Shown piece after piece: positions 47,850-57,300 of a stretch of DNA of 64,000 nucleotides. This DNA is from JBPEWY01 sp965224095 (GTDB lineage Bacteria > Bacteroidota > Bacteroidia > Flavobacteriales > Flavobacteriaceae), in contig OZ245039.1 in the NCBI GenBank assembly GCA_965224095.1, positions 3,750,723-3,814,722 of the forward strand, read 5' to 3'. The translations under genes and the position numbers were made by a program. How positions within the stretch are numbered: position 1 is the stretch's first letter; the number at the start of each line of letters is the position of its first letter. The notes under the pieces are model-generated. The model made no database searches and was not told the origin of the DNA. It saw nothing but the letters and a program-made list of their open reading frames with translations.

Positions 47850-50800
47850 TCCTGTTCTTAAAGAAAGTGGTCAGTGCCGGAATATTACTGGAAGTAGTAG
47901 ACGGAAAATTAAAATTATTCACTAAGGAAAAAGAAGTGGACGGTGAATTATTGGCCGAAATCAAAAGTAGGAAAAGTGAGATCATTTCTTTTCTAAGAAA
48001 TAATGAACAGGGTGTAAAGGTGGTAGAGGCCATTCCGAGAACAGAGCTTTCCGATCATTATCCTGTTTCTCCGGGTCAGAAAAGAATTTGGATTATTTCT
48101 CAGGATCCTATACAAAACAAGGCCTATAATATTTTTGGTCAAATTTTATTAAATAAGGAGATCAATATCCCATTAATTAAAAAAGCAATCCTTGCAACAA
48201 TAGATCGTCACGAGATATTAAGAACACGTTTTTTCGAGTCCAATGGTCAAATATTTCAAAAGATAATGTCCATATCTCATTTTAAAAATTCAGTTCGAAG
48301 CGAAGATTATAGGAGAGATAAAAGAGCCCAACTTTTTAAAAAGATTGAAGAAGAAAATGCAAAAGCTTTTGATCTTCAATATGAGAATCTATTAAAAATC
48401 ATTGTTTTCAGAGTATCGGATAAAGAGCATCTGCTTTACTATAAAATGCATCACATTATTAGTGATGGATGGTCCATGGATATATTTAAGCGGGATATTC
48501 TTCAGTTTTATGAGGCCTTCCGGGAGAATAGAAAGCCCGATTTACCCGAATTAAGAATTCAATACAAGGATTTTACAATATGGCAGCTTGAGCAGCTAAA
48601 AAGTGATAAGAGTAGCTTAGGCAGGGAGTATTGGTTAAGCAAACTTAAAGGAGATCTTCCTTTACTCGATCTTCCGTTTAGAAAGAGATCTCCAAAAGGG
48701 AAAGACAATCAGGCTATAATACTGGGATTGCCTTTGACCGAATATGAAAAACAAGAGATTCAGAGTTTTATAGTGGCGCAGGAAGGAACATTATTTATTT
48801 TTTTCATAGCGGTATTGAATGTTCTTTTTCAGAAATACACCGAAGAACGTGATTTTATAATAGGTACTCCTGTGGCGGGTAGGAGTCATAAGGATTTGGA
48901 AAATCAAATAGGTTTTTATACCAATACGATCGCCTTGAGAAATCAGGTTAATCCAGAGATTTCCTTTCAGGAGAATTATAAAAATATAAAAACGAGTATT
49001 TTATCTGATTATAAGCATCAAGATTACCCTTTTGATCGGTTAGTGGGGGAAATAGAAATGGAAAGACAATATGATAGGAACCCCATTTTTGATGCCATGT
49101 TATCAATAGAAAATGATAACGAGCTCCTCTTAGGTCAGAATAATAAATGCGAAGAACCCTTTGAAGTAGGAAGGACTTACAGCAAATTTGAGGTCAATTT
49201 TCAAGTGAAGGAGCAGGAAAATGGTATTTTAATATACCTTACTTATAATATGGATGTTTATCAAGATCTGATTATGAGACGGATGTTAATGAGTTACCGA
49301 AAGATCATTCAAAGGGTCGTGTCTGATCCTGATGTTTTGGTTAAAGATATAGCAGTTTTAAGCAAAATAGATATGCTTACCATCTTAAATGATCTAAATG
49401 ATACAGACTTTCCTCTTACCAATCAAAGTACCTTGGTAGATCTTTTTAAAGAACAGGTGAAAATAACTCCTAATATAGTGGCTGTAAGTTCGGGAACAGA
49501 ACAGTTTACTTATTTTGAGTTAAATGAGTTATCAGATAAAATGGCCAATTATCTTTATCACAGACCGGGGCTTGATCCTAAAAGTTTGATCGGGATAGAG
49601 TTACAAAGAGACTCTTGGATTTTGGTTTCAATTCTTGGAGTTCTTAAAGCCGGTCATGGATATGTCCCAATAGATATTGCTTATCCATCAGAAAGAAAAG
49701 AGTATCTTAAAAAAGATGCTCATTGCAATCTGACTATTTCACAGGAATTTATTGAACAGTTTAAAAGGGAACTTTATACTATAGAAGATATCCCGCTTTA
49801 TCAAAAACACGAGCCTTCAAATACAGATTTGGCATATGTAATTTATACTTCTGGGTCAACCGGAGCACCTAAAGGAGTGAAGGTGACTCACTCTAACGTG
49901 GTGAATTTGATATCGTATCAAACCTCTTATTTTAAAGTAACACAGGAGGATAAATTTATTTTGTTTTCCAGTATTTCTTTTGATGCTTCAATTGAACAGC
50001 TATTCTTACCCTTATTTAATGGGGCGCAGGTTTACATTCCTACAAAAGAGTCTATTCTGGATATAGATCGTTTTAAAGATATTTTAATTCAAAAAGAGAT
50101 TACACATTTACATGCAGTCCCTTCTTTTCTAAAACAAATCAGGGAGTTACCGGAAATGAAGATAAAAAGAGTAGTCTCCGGAGGAGAGTTATTTGATATT
50201 CAGATTTTAAAGAATTGGGGAAGAGACGTAGGTATTTATAATGAATACGGCCCCACCGAAACTACAGTTACTGCAATTCAATGTAAGATGGAAGCAGATA
50301 CTCCCAATGCCCTTATAGGAAAACCTCTTGGGAATACAAAGTGTTACATCCTGAACGAATTTAAAATGCCCACTCCAATTGGGGTTAACGGAGAGCTATA
50401 TATAGGCGGAAAAGGAGTTGCAGAAGGATATTTAGGGCGTTCGCAATTAACAGCAGAGAAGTTTATTGAGAGTCCCTTTAATTCCCAAGACAGGCTTTAT
50501 AGAACAGGTGATGTTGTTAGATGGACAGATCAGGGAGAAATAGAATTTGTAGGTAGAGCAGATCGTCAGGTAAAACTAAGAGGATATAGAATAGAATTGG
50601 GAGAAATTGAGCATTTTATTCGATCGTACTCTGAAAATATCAATCAGGCGGTAGTCCTTATCCATAAAGGATCACTAATTGCTTACCTTACAGAAGAACA
50701 CAAAATAGACAAAAAGACCTTAAAGAAATATCTGAAGGAAAAATTACCTGATTATATGATTCCTGTTCATTTTCAGTCTTTGGAGTTTATTCCATTGACT

Positions 50801-51997
50801 CCGAATGGAAAACTTGATAGAAAAGCTTTAGAACATTTGAATATCGACTATAAAGAAGATTCAAATTATATACCCCCGCGGAATGAAGAAGAAAGCATAT
50901 TGGTAAATATTTGGCAAAATATACTAAGGGTTGAAAAAATAGGTATACAAGACAATTTCTTCGAGTTGGGAGGACACAGTTTATTAATACAGGAAATACT
51001 TTTTAAAAGTAATAAAGAACTGGGAATAAGTCTTACTTACAACGATATATTTAAGTTTTCCACTATACAGGAGCTTTCAAAAATTGTTAAAAACCAAAAA
51101 CAAAGTGCTGTTGATAACATCATTACCCAAGAGATCTTTTTAATTAAAAAAGGCGAGAATGAAAAAAAGAACCTGTTCTTTATTCATGATGGTGTGGGAA
51201 GTGTAAAACAGTATTCGCCGTTAATCGAAACTATGGAAGGATACAATTGCTGGGGAATAAAGAGTAAACTCTTTAATAGTATTATTCCACAAAATATAGA
51301 TATAACAGAATTAGCAACAAATTATCTGGAGCAAATAAAGATTATTCAGAAAGAAGGGCCTTATACATTAATAGGTTGGAGTAGTGGAGGAGTTATTGGC
51401 TATGAAATGGCAAGACTCTTAGAGGAACAGAATGAAGGTACAAATCTTTTGATGATCGATAGTTCTTTCCCAGCCAGATTAGACTTCGAAGATATTAGTC
51501 AACCTTTTTCAAAAGAGAATGATATAAAATTATTCTCAACCTTTTTTCCTGAATTCAATGGGATCAATTTCCAAGTCAACGATCTATCAGAATTATGGTC
51601 GCATATCATTGAGGAGTTAGATCATAACGAAGAAATGACGGCATTGTTGGTTGATTCGATCAATCTTCAACAAAATGAAAGTGAAAGATCTAGATTAAAC
51701 ACTTTAACTATAAGAGAGAAGGTTATGTATTACAATACCATCAGAACTATTAGTAGAATGAATGGATTATATACTCCAAGAGCCTTAAAGAGACCCTGGA
51801 CCTATGTAAAAGCTGTAGATTCAAGAAGCAGTTTAAAGGAGTTAAAAATATTAGGGGGAAATAAGGTAGAGATCATCGAATTAAAAGGAGATCATTATTC
51901 CATTATGGAACCCTCCGAGGTGTTTAAAATAGAAAAGATTATTCAGTCAAATGCATTTGCTTCAATGAATCACATTTTAAGTGGCCATGATCGGTAA
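47846..51997 (+). CDS. Terminal NRPS module: docking-C-A-PCP-TE
   Basis: 1383 residues. TubC-type docking domain 1-55. C from 70 has HHIISDG (near 202). A has TSGSTGAPKG (near 665) and EYGPTETTVT; code DAEHVGEVTK, the sister pocket of the preceding A domain (DAEHVGKISK) with Glu in place of Lys at position 322. PCP GGHSLLI near 1041. A type I thioesterase covers about 1110-1383: FFIHDGVG at its start, GWSSG with nucleophile Ser1179, Asp in LMIDSSF, and His in LKGDHYSIM near the C-terminus. It releases the finished chain by hydrolysis or cyclisation. The neighbouring SyrD/PvdE-type cyclic-peptide exporter is compatible with a cyclic product but does not prove it. Confidence 0.95.
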   Translation: MILFLKKVVSAGILLEVVDGKLKLFTKEKEVDGELLAEIKSRKSEIISFLRNNEQGVKVVEAIPRTELSDHYPVSPGQKRIWIISQDPIQNKAYNIFGQILLNKEINIPLIKKAILATIDRHEILRTRFFESNGQIFQKIMSISHFKNSVRSEDYRRDKRAQLFKKIEEENAKAFDLQYENLLKIIVFRVSDKEHLLYYKMHHIISDGWSMDIFKRDILQFYEAFRENRKPDLPELRIQYKDFTIWQLEQLKSDKSSLGREYWLSKLKGDLPLLDLPFRKRSPKGKDNQAIILGLPLTEYEKQEIQSFIVAQEGTLFIFFIAVLNVLFQKYTEERDFIIGTPVAGRSHKDLENQIGFYTNTIALRNQVNPEISFQENYKNIKTSILSDYKHQDYPFDRLVGEIEMERQYDRNPIFDAMLSIENDNELLLGQNNKCEEPFEVGRTYSKFEVNFQVKEQENGILIYLTYNMDVYQDLIMRRMLMSYRKIIQRVVSDPDVLVKDIAVLSKIDMLTILNDLNDTDFPLTNQSTLVDLFKEQVKITPNIVAVSSGTEQFTYFELNELSDKMANYLYHRPGLDPKSLIGIELQRDSWILVSILGVLKAGHGYVPIDIAYPSERKEYLKKDAHCNLTISQEFIEQFKRELYTIEDIPLYQKHEPSNTDLAYVIYTSGSTGAPKGVKVTHSNVVNLISYQTSYFKVTQEDKFILFSSISFDASIEQLFLPLFNGAQVYIPTKESILDIDRFKDILIQKEITHLHAVPSFLKQIRELPEMKIKRVVSGGELFDIQILKNWGRDVGIYNEYGPTETTVTAIQCKMEADTPNALIGKPLGNTKCYILNEFKMPTPIGVNGELYIGGKGVAEGYLGRSQLTAEKFIESPFNSQDRLYRTGDVVRWTDQGEIEFVGRADRQVKLRGYRIELGEIEHFIRSYSENINQAVVLIHKGSLIAYLTEEHKIDKKTLKKYLKEKLPDYMIPVHFQSLEFIPLTPNGKLDRKALEHLNIDYKEDSNYIPPRNEEESILVNIWQNILRVEKIGIQDNFFELGGHSLLIQEILFKSNKELGISLTYNDIFKFSTIQELSKIVKNQKQSAVDNIITQEIFLIKKGENEKKNLFFIHDGVGSVKQYSPLIETMEGYNCWGIKSKLFNSIIPQNIDITELATNYLEQIKIIQKEGPYTLIGWSSGGVIGYEMARLLEEQNEGTNLLMIDSSFPARLDFEDISQPFSKENDIKLFSTFFPEFNGINFQVNDLSELWSHIIEELDHNEEMTALLVDSINLQQNESERSRLNTLTIREKVMYYNTIRTISRMNGLYTPRALKRPWTYVKAVDSRSSLKELKILGGNKVEIIELKGDHYSIMEPSEVFKIEKIIQSNAFASMNHILSGHDR

Positions 51998-52047
51998 AAT
52001 AAAAGTGGATTAGTAAGACAACCATTTAATAAATCAGATAAAATTAT

Positions 52048-52740
52048 ATGAAAATAATTGCACTTCCGTTTGCAGGTGGAAATAGATATTCGTTCACAAA
52101 TTTCTTGGATTCGAGTGTAGACCTTACTGTATTTGAATATCCCGGTAGGGGAAAACAGGTGTCTCAAGATCTTATTGTAGATATAAATTTTTTAGTAGAT
52201 ACTTTATTTTTGGAAATATCTAAGGAAGTAGATGCATTTGATCAATATAGTATTTATGGTCATAGTATGGGTGCCCTTGTTGGATACCTTCTTTGTAAAA
52301 AAATTTCGGCGCTTAAAATCAAACAGCCTCAACGTTTGATCGTTTCCGGAAGTAGATCACCTTCTGTTTTTGAAAGAGATAAAATAAGCAATCTAAGTAG
52401 TGACAAGTTTTGGGAAAAAGTAAACGAATATGGAGGCTTGCCTCCGGAAATATTGACCAATAAAGAATTAAAAACCTTTTTTGAACCTATTTTAAGAGCT
52501 GATTTTAGATGTATAGAAGAATATGCTCATCGCGCTGATACTTCCAAGCTAGCAATTCCTATAGACGCTTTTTACGGTTCTGAAGAAGATATAGTAGAAG
52601 AAGAAGTCAATGCCTGGAAAGAAGAAACCTCAAATAAAGTGACCGTCACAAAACTTAAGGGTGATCATTTTTTCATTTTTAATCACAAAGACTTTTTTAC
52701 TAACTATTTTGAAAATTTACAACTCAATGCAATTATTTAA
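52048..52740 (+). CDS. Type II (editing) thioesterase
   Basis: 230 residues of the alpha/beta-hydrolase fold. It opens with IALPFAGGNRYSF, the typical start of GrsT/SrfAD-type enzymes, has the nucleophile motif YGHSMGA (Ser73), the family segment SGSRSPSV near 108-115, and the C-terminal His in LKGDHFFIF. Such stand-alone enzymes clear misprimed or stalled acyl groups from carrier domains. Lying between the TE-containing synthetase and the exporter, it most likely edits this assembly line. Its last bases overlap the next start by 14 bp. Confidence 0.93.
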   Translation: MKIIALPFAGGNRYSFTNFLDSSVDLTVFEYPGRGKQVSQDLIVDINFLVDTLFLEISKEVDAFDQYSIYGHSMGALVGYLLCKKISALKIKQPQRLIVSGSRSPSVFERDKISNLSSDKFWEKVNEYGGLPPEILTNKELKTFFEPILRADFRCIEEYAHRADTSKLAIPIDAFYGSEEDIVEEEVNAWKEETSNKVTVTKLKGDHFFIFNHKDFFTNYFENLQLNAII

Positions 52741-54364
52741 AGTCTCCACAAAGCAGGTTATTTGCTTATTATTATATACGGTTCCTAATACGTTATTAAG
52801 TTTTGGAATTATTTACATTATCAATAATGCTTTGGCAGGAAATGACAACTTTTTAAAGAATCATATGGGATTGGTCTTTTCGGCCTTAATTATTTATACA
52901 TATTTACTAAATATTATTTTTCAAAAAGAACTGAACAAATTTTCCTTTAGGTTATTATATAATAACGAAAAAAGTCTTTTCGGTAAGATGCTTCAAATAC
53001 CGTTGGATGTTTTAGAAAAACTCGGCTCTCAGCGTTTTTTTACAGCCGTAGAAGATCTCAGGGTTTTTGCCTTTTTACCATATACGGTAACACATACGGT
53101 AAACTCATTACTAATGATACTTCTTTGTCTTGTATATATGTTTACTTTATCTATAACAGCGGCACTTATAGTTGTTGGACTCATTATTTTGGTTGCAGGG
53201 TGTTATTTCATTGTTATGAATTCGATGTCCAAACAAGTTGAAAAGTTGAGAGAATACAATGATCATTATTATAAATATGTAGATGATGTAATGAAGGGAT
53301 TTAAAGAACTTAAATTAAACTTTTTTAGAAGAAAGAATCTAATGAATAGATTTTTGATACCAAACAGAGATCAAGCAGGTGTTTTGGATTTTAGAATTAA
53401 TTATGTCTTTTTATCGATCAATCTGATCAGTCAATACGGATTGTATTTTGTTATAGCCGTAATCTTATTTTTACTACCGGAATGGGGTTTTTTAGAAAGA
53501 AAAGATGTGATTGCTTATGTAGTCATTATTCTATTTATATCTGGCCCTATCAACAACCTGATCAATTTACAACAGATGTATACTCGCTTTATGGTAGCAC
53601 ACAGACGTATCAAAAAGTTTGTTAACGACTTTCAGGCTGAAGAGAGACAAGAAGAGAACTCAGGTAAAGATCAATTTGAGACTTTAACTTTCAATGGAAT
53701 AGAGTATGCATATAAAGAGGACCCAAATACCAAAGATAAAAGCTTTGTTTTAGGAGCTTTAGACCTTAACATTACTAAAGGTGAAACCATATTTATAGTA
53801 GGAGGAAACGGTTCTGGAAAAAGCACATTCATTAAGATATTGACCGGATTATATACTCCTTCCAAAGGAGAAATTTTATTGGACAATAAACCGGTTTCTT
53901 CAACCGGAGATTTTCAGAATTTAATTGCTGCCGTATTTACAAACAATCATTTGTTTTCCCATAATTATGAAGACTATGAACTTGAGAATAATTTAACATA
54001 TATAGAGCTTTTAGAAACCATGAAGATGAATGAGGTGGTTGCCGATGATACGGAAGATAGTGCAAGAAGAAATTTTTCCAAGGGACAAAGTAAGCGTATG
54101 TCTTTAATATTTGCATTATTAGAAAAGAAACCCATACTGGTTTTGGATGAGTGGGCTGCGGATCAAGACCCTCACTTCAGAAAATATTTTTATACAGAAC
54201 TACTTCCGAAGTTAAAAAAAGAAGGAAAGACCATTATAGCGGTAACGCATGATGATGCTTATTTTGAATATGCCGATCGCATTCTCAAATTTGATTATGG
54301 TAAAATAGAAAAAAATATTGATGCCAAAAATTCAAAAAAATTAAAAGAGATCTCTTGGATCTAA
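52727..54364 (+). CDS. Cyclic-peptide-type ABC exporter (SyrD/PvdE family), fused TMD-NBD
   Basis: I chose the ATG at 52727 (MQLFKVSTKQVI), overlapping the thioesterase stop by 14 bases; an upstream ATG at 52661 would add 22 residues and an 80-base overlap. About 545 residues. The N-terminal half has several membrane segments (LLLYTVPNTLLSFGIIYI, LMILLCLVYMFTLSI, ALIVVGLIILVAGCYFIV, LYFVIAVILFLLP). The NBD has Walker A GGNGSGKST (near 360), signature FSKGQ, Walker B with the family-specific LDEWAADQDP (near 472-481) and the switch His in AVTHDD. LDEWAADQDP is typical of the cyclic-peptide transporter family of syringomycin and pyoverdine systems. It probably moves the peptide product across the inner membrane. 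Confidence 0.94.
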   Translation: MQLFKVSTKQVICLLLYTVPNTLLSFGIIYIINNALAGNDNFLKNHMGLVFSALIIYTYLLNIIFQKELNKFSFRLLYNNEKSLFGKMLQIPLDVLEKLGSQRFFTAVEDLRVFAFLPYTVTHTVNSLLMILLCLVYMFTLSITAALIVVGLIILVAGCYFIVMNSMSKQVEKLREYNDHYYKYVDDVMKGFKELKLNFFRRKNLMNRFLIPNRDQAGVLDFRINYVFLSINLISQYGLYFVIAVILFLLPEWGFLERKDVIAYVVIILFISGPINNLINLQQMYTRFMVAHRRIKKFVNDFQAEERQEENSGKDQFETLTFNGIEYAYKEDPNTKDKSFVLGALDLNITKGETIFIVGGNGSGKSTFIKILTGLYTPSKGEILLDNKPVSSTGDFQNLIAAVFTNNHLFSHNYEDYELENNLTYIELLETMKMNEVVADDTEDSARRNFSKGQSKRMSLIFALLEKKPILVLDEWAADQDPHFRKYFYTELLPKLKKEGKTIIAVTHDDAYFEYADRILKFDYGKIEKNIDAKNSKKLKEISWI

Positions 54365-54376
54365 CGGACCCGGATC

Positions 54377-57300
54377 ATGATTGTTCAAGAAAATAAAAAT
54401 CCCTATTCCAAAAATGTAATGAAATTAACACTTCCACAGCAAGACGTCTATTTTGAGCAACTCTTATATCCTAACGATGCTATTTATAATATTGGAGCCA
54501 AGATATTAATAGAAGGCCCCTTAGAGGTTAAAGTTTTGCAAAAAGCGTATCAATTTCTCATACGTCAACACGATACTTATAGAACTGTTTTTAACAATGA
54601 GGGCGTTGAAATATCCGCTTCTGTAATAGCCGATCTTAAAGAAGATTTACCTTTTATGGATTTTTCATCTGCTGAACACGCAGATAAAAAGGCTAATGTT
54701 TTTATGCAGGAGGAGTTTACAAAACCTTTTAATATTACATCTGGTAGGCATTTACATCGCTTTATTCTTATAAAGGTGGCAATAGAAAAATATTATCTTT
54801 TTTCTGTGTATCACCATATTATAACCGATGGTTGGGGAACATCACTTATGTTTCAGCGATTAGTAAAAAACTACAATGAGCTTCGGGAAAACAATAAGAT
54901 CATCTCTCAATATCCATATTCATACAAAGATTTCATTGATGATGATGAAGCTTATAAAAGTTCAGCATCTTTTCTAAAGGATAAAGAATACTGGTTACAG
55001 AGGTTTAACAAACTTCCCGAGAATGTTTTTAAGAAAATAAATCTCACTCAGAAGAAAAATAAAAGTAAAAGAAAGACCTTCTATATAAAAAGGGAACAAT
55101 ATGATGAAATAAATTTCACAGCTAAAAAATATAGAGTAAGTACATTTCATTTTATTCTGGCAGTGCTTTTTATCTATTTTGGTCGCAAACATCAAAAGAA
55201 AGATATGGCAATAGGTCTTCCGGTACTGAATCGGGGAAAATCTATTTTTAAAAAAACGGTGGGGCTGTTCATGGGAATTTCTCCCCTTCGGGTTCAAATA
55301 GACGTCAATTCCAAATTTGAGGAACTTTTATCCATGATTAGGAGTCAGTTACGAGAAGATTACCGACATCAACGGTTTCCGCTGGGAAAGCTGATGCAAG
55401 AGTTGAATACTTTTAATGAAAAAGAGCGTTTGTTCAACATTTCATTATCCTATGAGAAACAAAACTATTCAGCTCATTTTGAGAATACCAAAACTACGGT
55501 TATACCACTATCTCATCAGTCTGAAAGGGTAGCGTTGGCAGTTTATATACGAGAATTTGATGAAAAAGAAGATGTAAAAATAGACTTTGACTATAATCTT
55601 TCTTATTTCAATGAAGATCAAATTTCAAAAGTCACTTCTCACTTTCAGCTATTGTTGAAAGATATATTGAAAGATCCTGACAGAAGTCTCTTAGAATTTG
55701 ATTATTTATCGGAAAAAGAAAGACATCAATTATTGTATACCTTTAATGATACCAAAAGAAAATACCCCATAGCTAAAACGTTTTTAGATCTTTTTAAAGA
55801 AAAAGTAAGTCAGCATTACAATAAGCAGGCAATTCAAGATGAGAATATTCAATTATCATACAGCGAATTACATAAAATATCAGATACTATTGCAAGAAAT
55901 ATATTGGAAAGTAATGAAAAGGGAGCTATTGGAATATTGATGGGACGTTCTGTATATACCATTACTGTCCTCCTGGGTATTTTAAAAGCGGGAAGATACT
56001 ATATCCCGTTGGATCCGACCTTTCCTGGTAATCGTTTGCAATATATTATTGATCACAGTCAGTTAAAAACAATTATCAGTGATCGGAAAGAAGCTTTTTC
56101 TTTTAAAAATTGCAGATTGATCTCTTTAGAAATGATTACAAAAGACAATTTTAAAGGAGAAAAAAAGCCTCTTCCAAAGATTCGACCTGAAAATACGGCG
56201 TATATTATTTATACATCAGGTTCTACCGGAAATCCAAAAGGGGTTGAAGTAGGACATCATTCTCTGTTAAACTTTTTATTAAGCATTTGTGAGAGACCAA
56301 GTATAAAACAAGAGGATCTTTTGTTTGCTGTTACAACCTATTCTTTTGATATCTCTATTTTGGAGTTTTGTGCCCCACTTATATCAGGAGCAAGTATCTA
56401 TATAGCTTCGAATAAAACACTTAAGGATCATTCAAAGATCATAAAAGAACTGGAAGAAGTGACCCCCACCATAATACAGGCAACCCCTAGCTTTTTTCAA
56501 TTATTGATCAATGGGGGATGGAAAGGAAGTGAGGGAGTTAAGATCTTTTGTGGAGGAGATCTACTCAGTGAAGATTTGGCAGAGCAATTACTTCTTAGTT
56601 GTTCTGAATTATGGAATATGTACGGTCCGACAGAAACCACCATTTGGTCATCTGTAAAAAGGATAAAGGACCTAAAAGAATCCTCCAATATAGGGAGTCC
56701 TATTGCCAACACACAGCTTTTTGTATTAGATAAGTATCTGCAATTTTTACCTGTTGGAAGTAGTGGAACCCTGTATATAGGAGGGAAAGGATTGGCCAAA
56801 GGATATTACAGAGATGATGAACTTACGGCAACAAAGTTTATAAGCAATCCCCATGGAGAAGGAAAAATATTTAATACAAACGATCTGGTTCAGTGGAATG
56901 AAAAAGGAGAACTTATTTTTTTGGGAAGAAATGATAACCAGGTTAAAATAAGAGGTTTTCGTATTGAATTGGGAGAAATCGAAGATAAATTCAATCAGAT
57001 TCCTCAAATTCGTAAGGCGGTGGTAGTTGCCAGGAAACAACAGAGGCAAGATGCATTTTTAGTCGCTTACATTCAAAAGAAAGACCGGAAATATGATGTA
57101 AAGACAAGTTCTTCTTTTTTAAAAAAAGAATTGCCGGAGTATATGATTCCTTATGTAATGAAAGAAATTGATGAGTTTCCTTTGACTCCCAATAAAAAGA
57201 TTGATAGAAAAAAGTTAGCGGAGAAAGAAATCCATATAAACGCGGATTTTGATGAACTTCCCCAAACGGTATTACAAAAGGAATTAGCTCTCCTTTGGAA

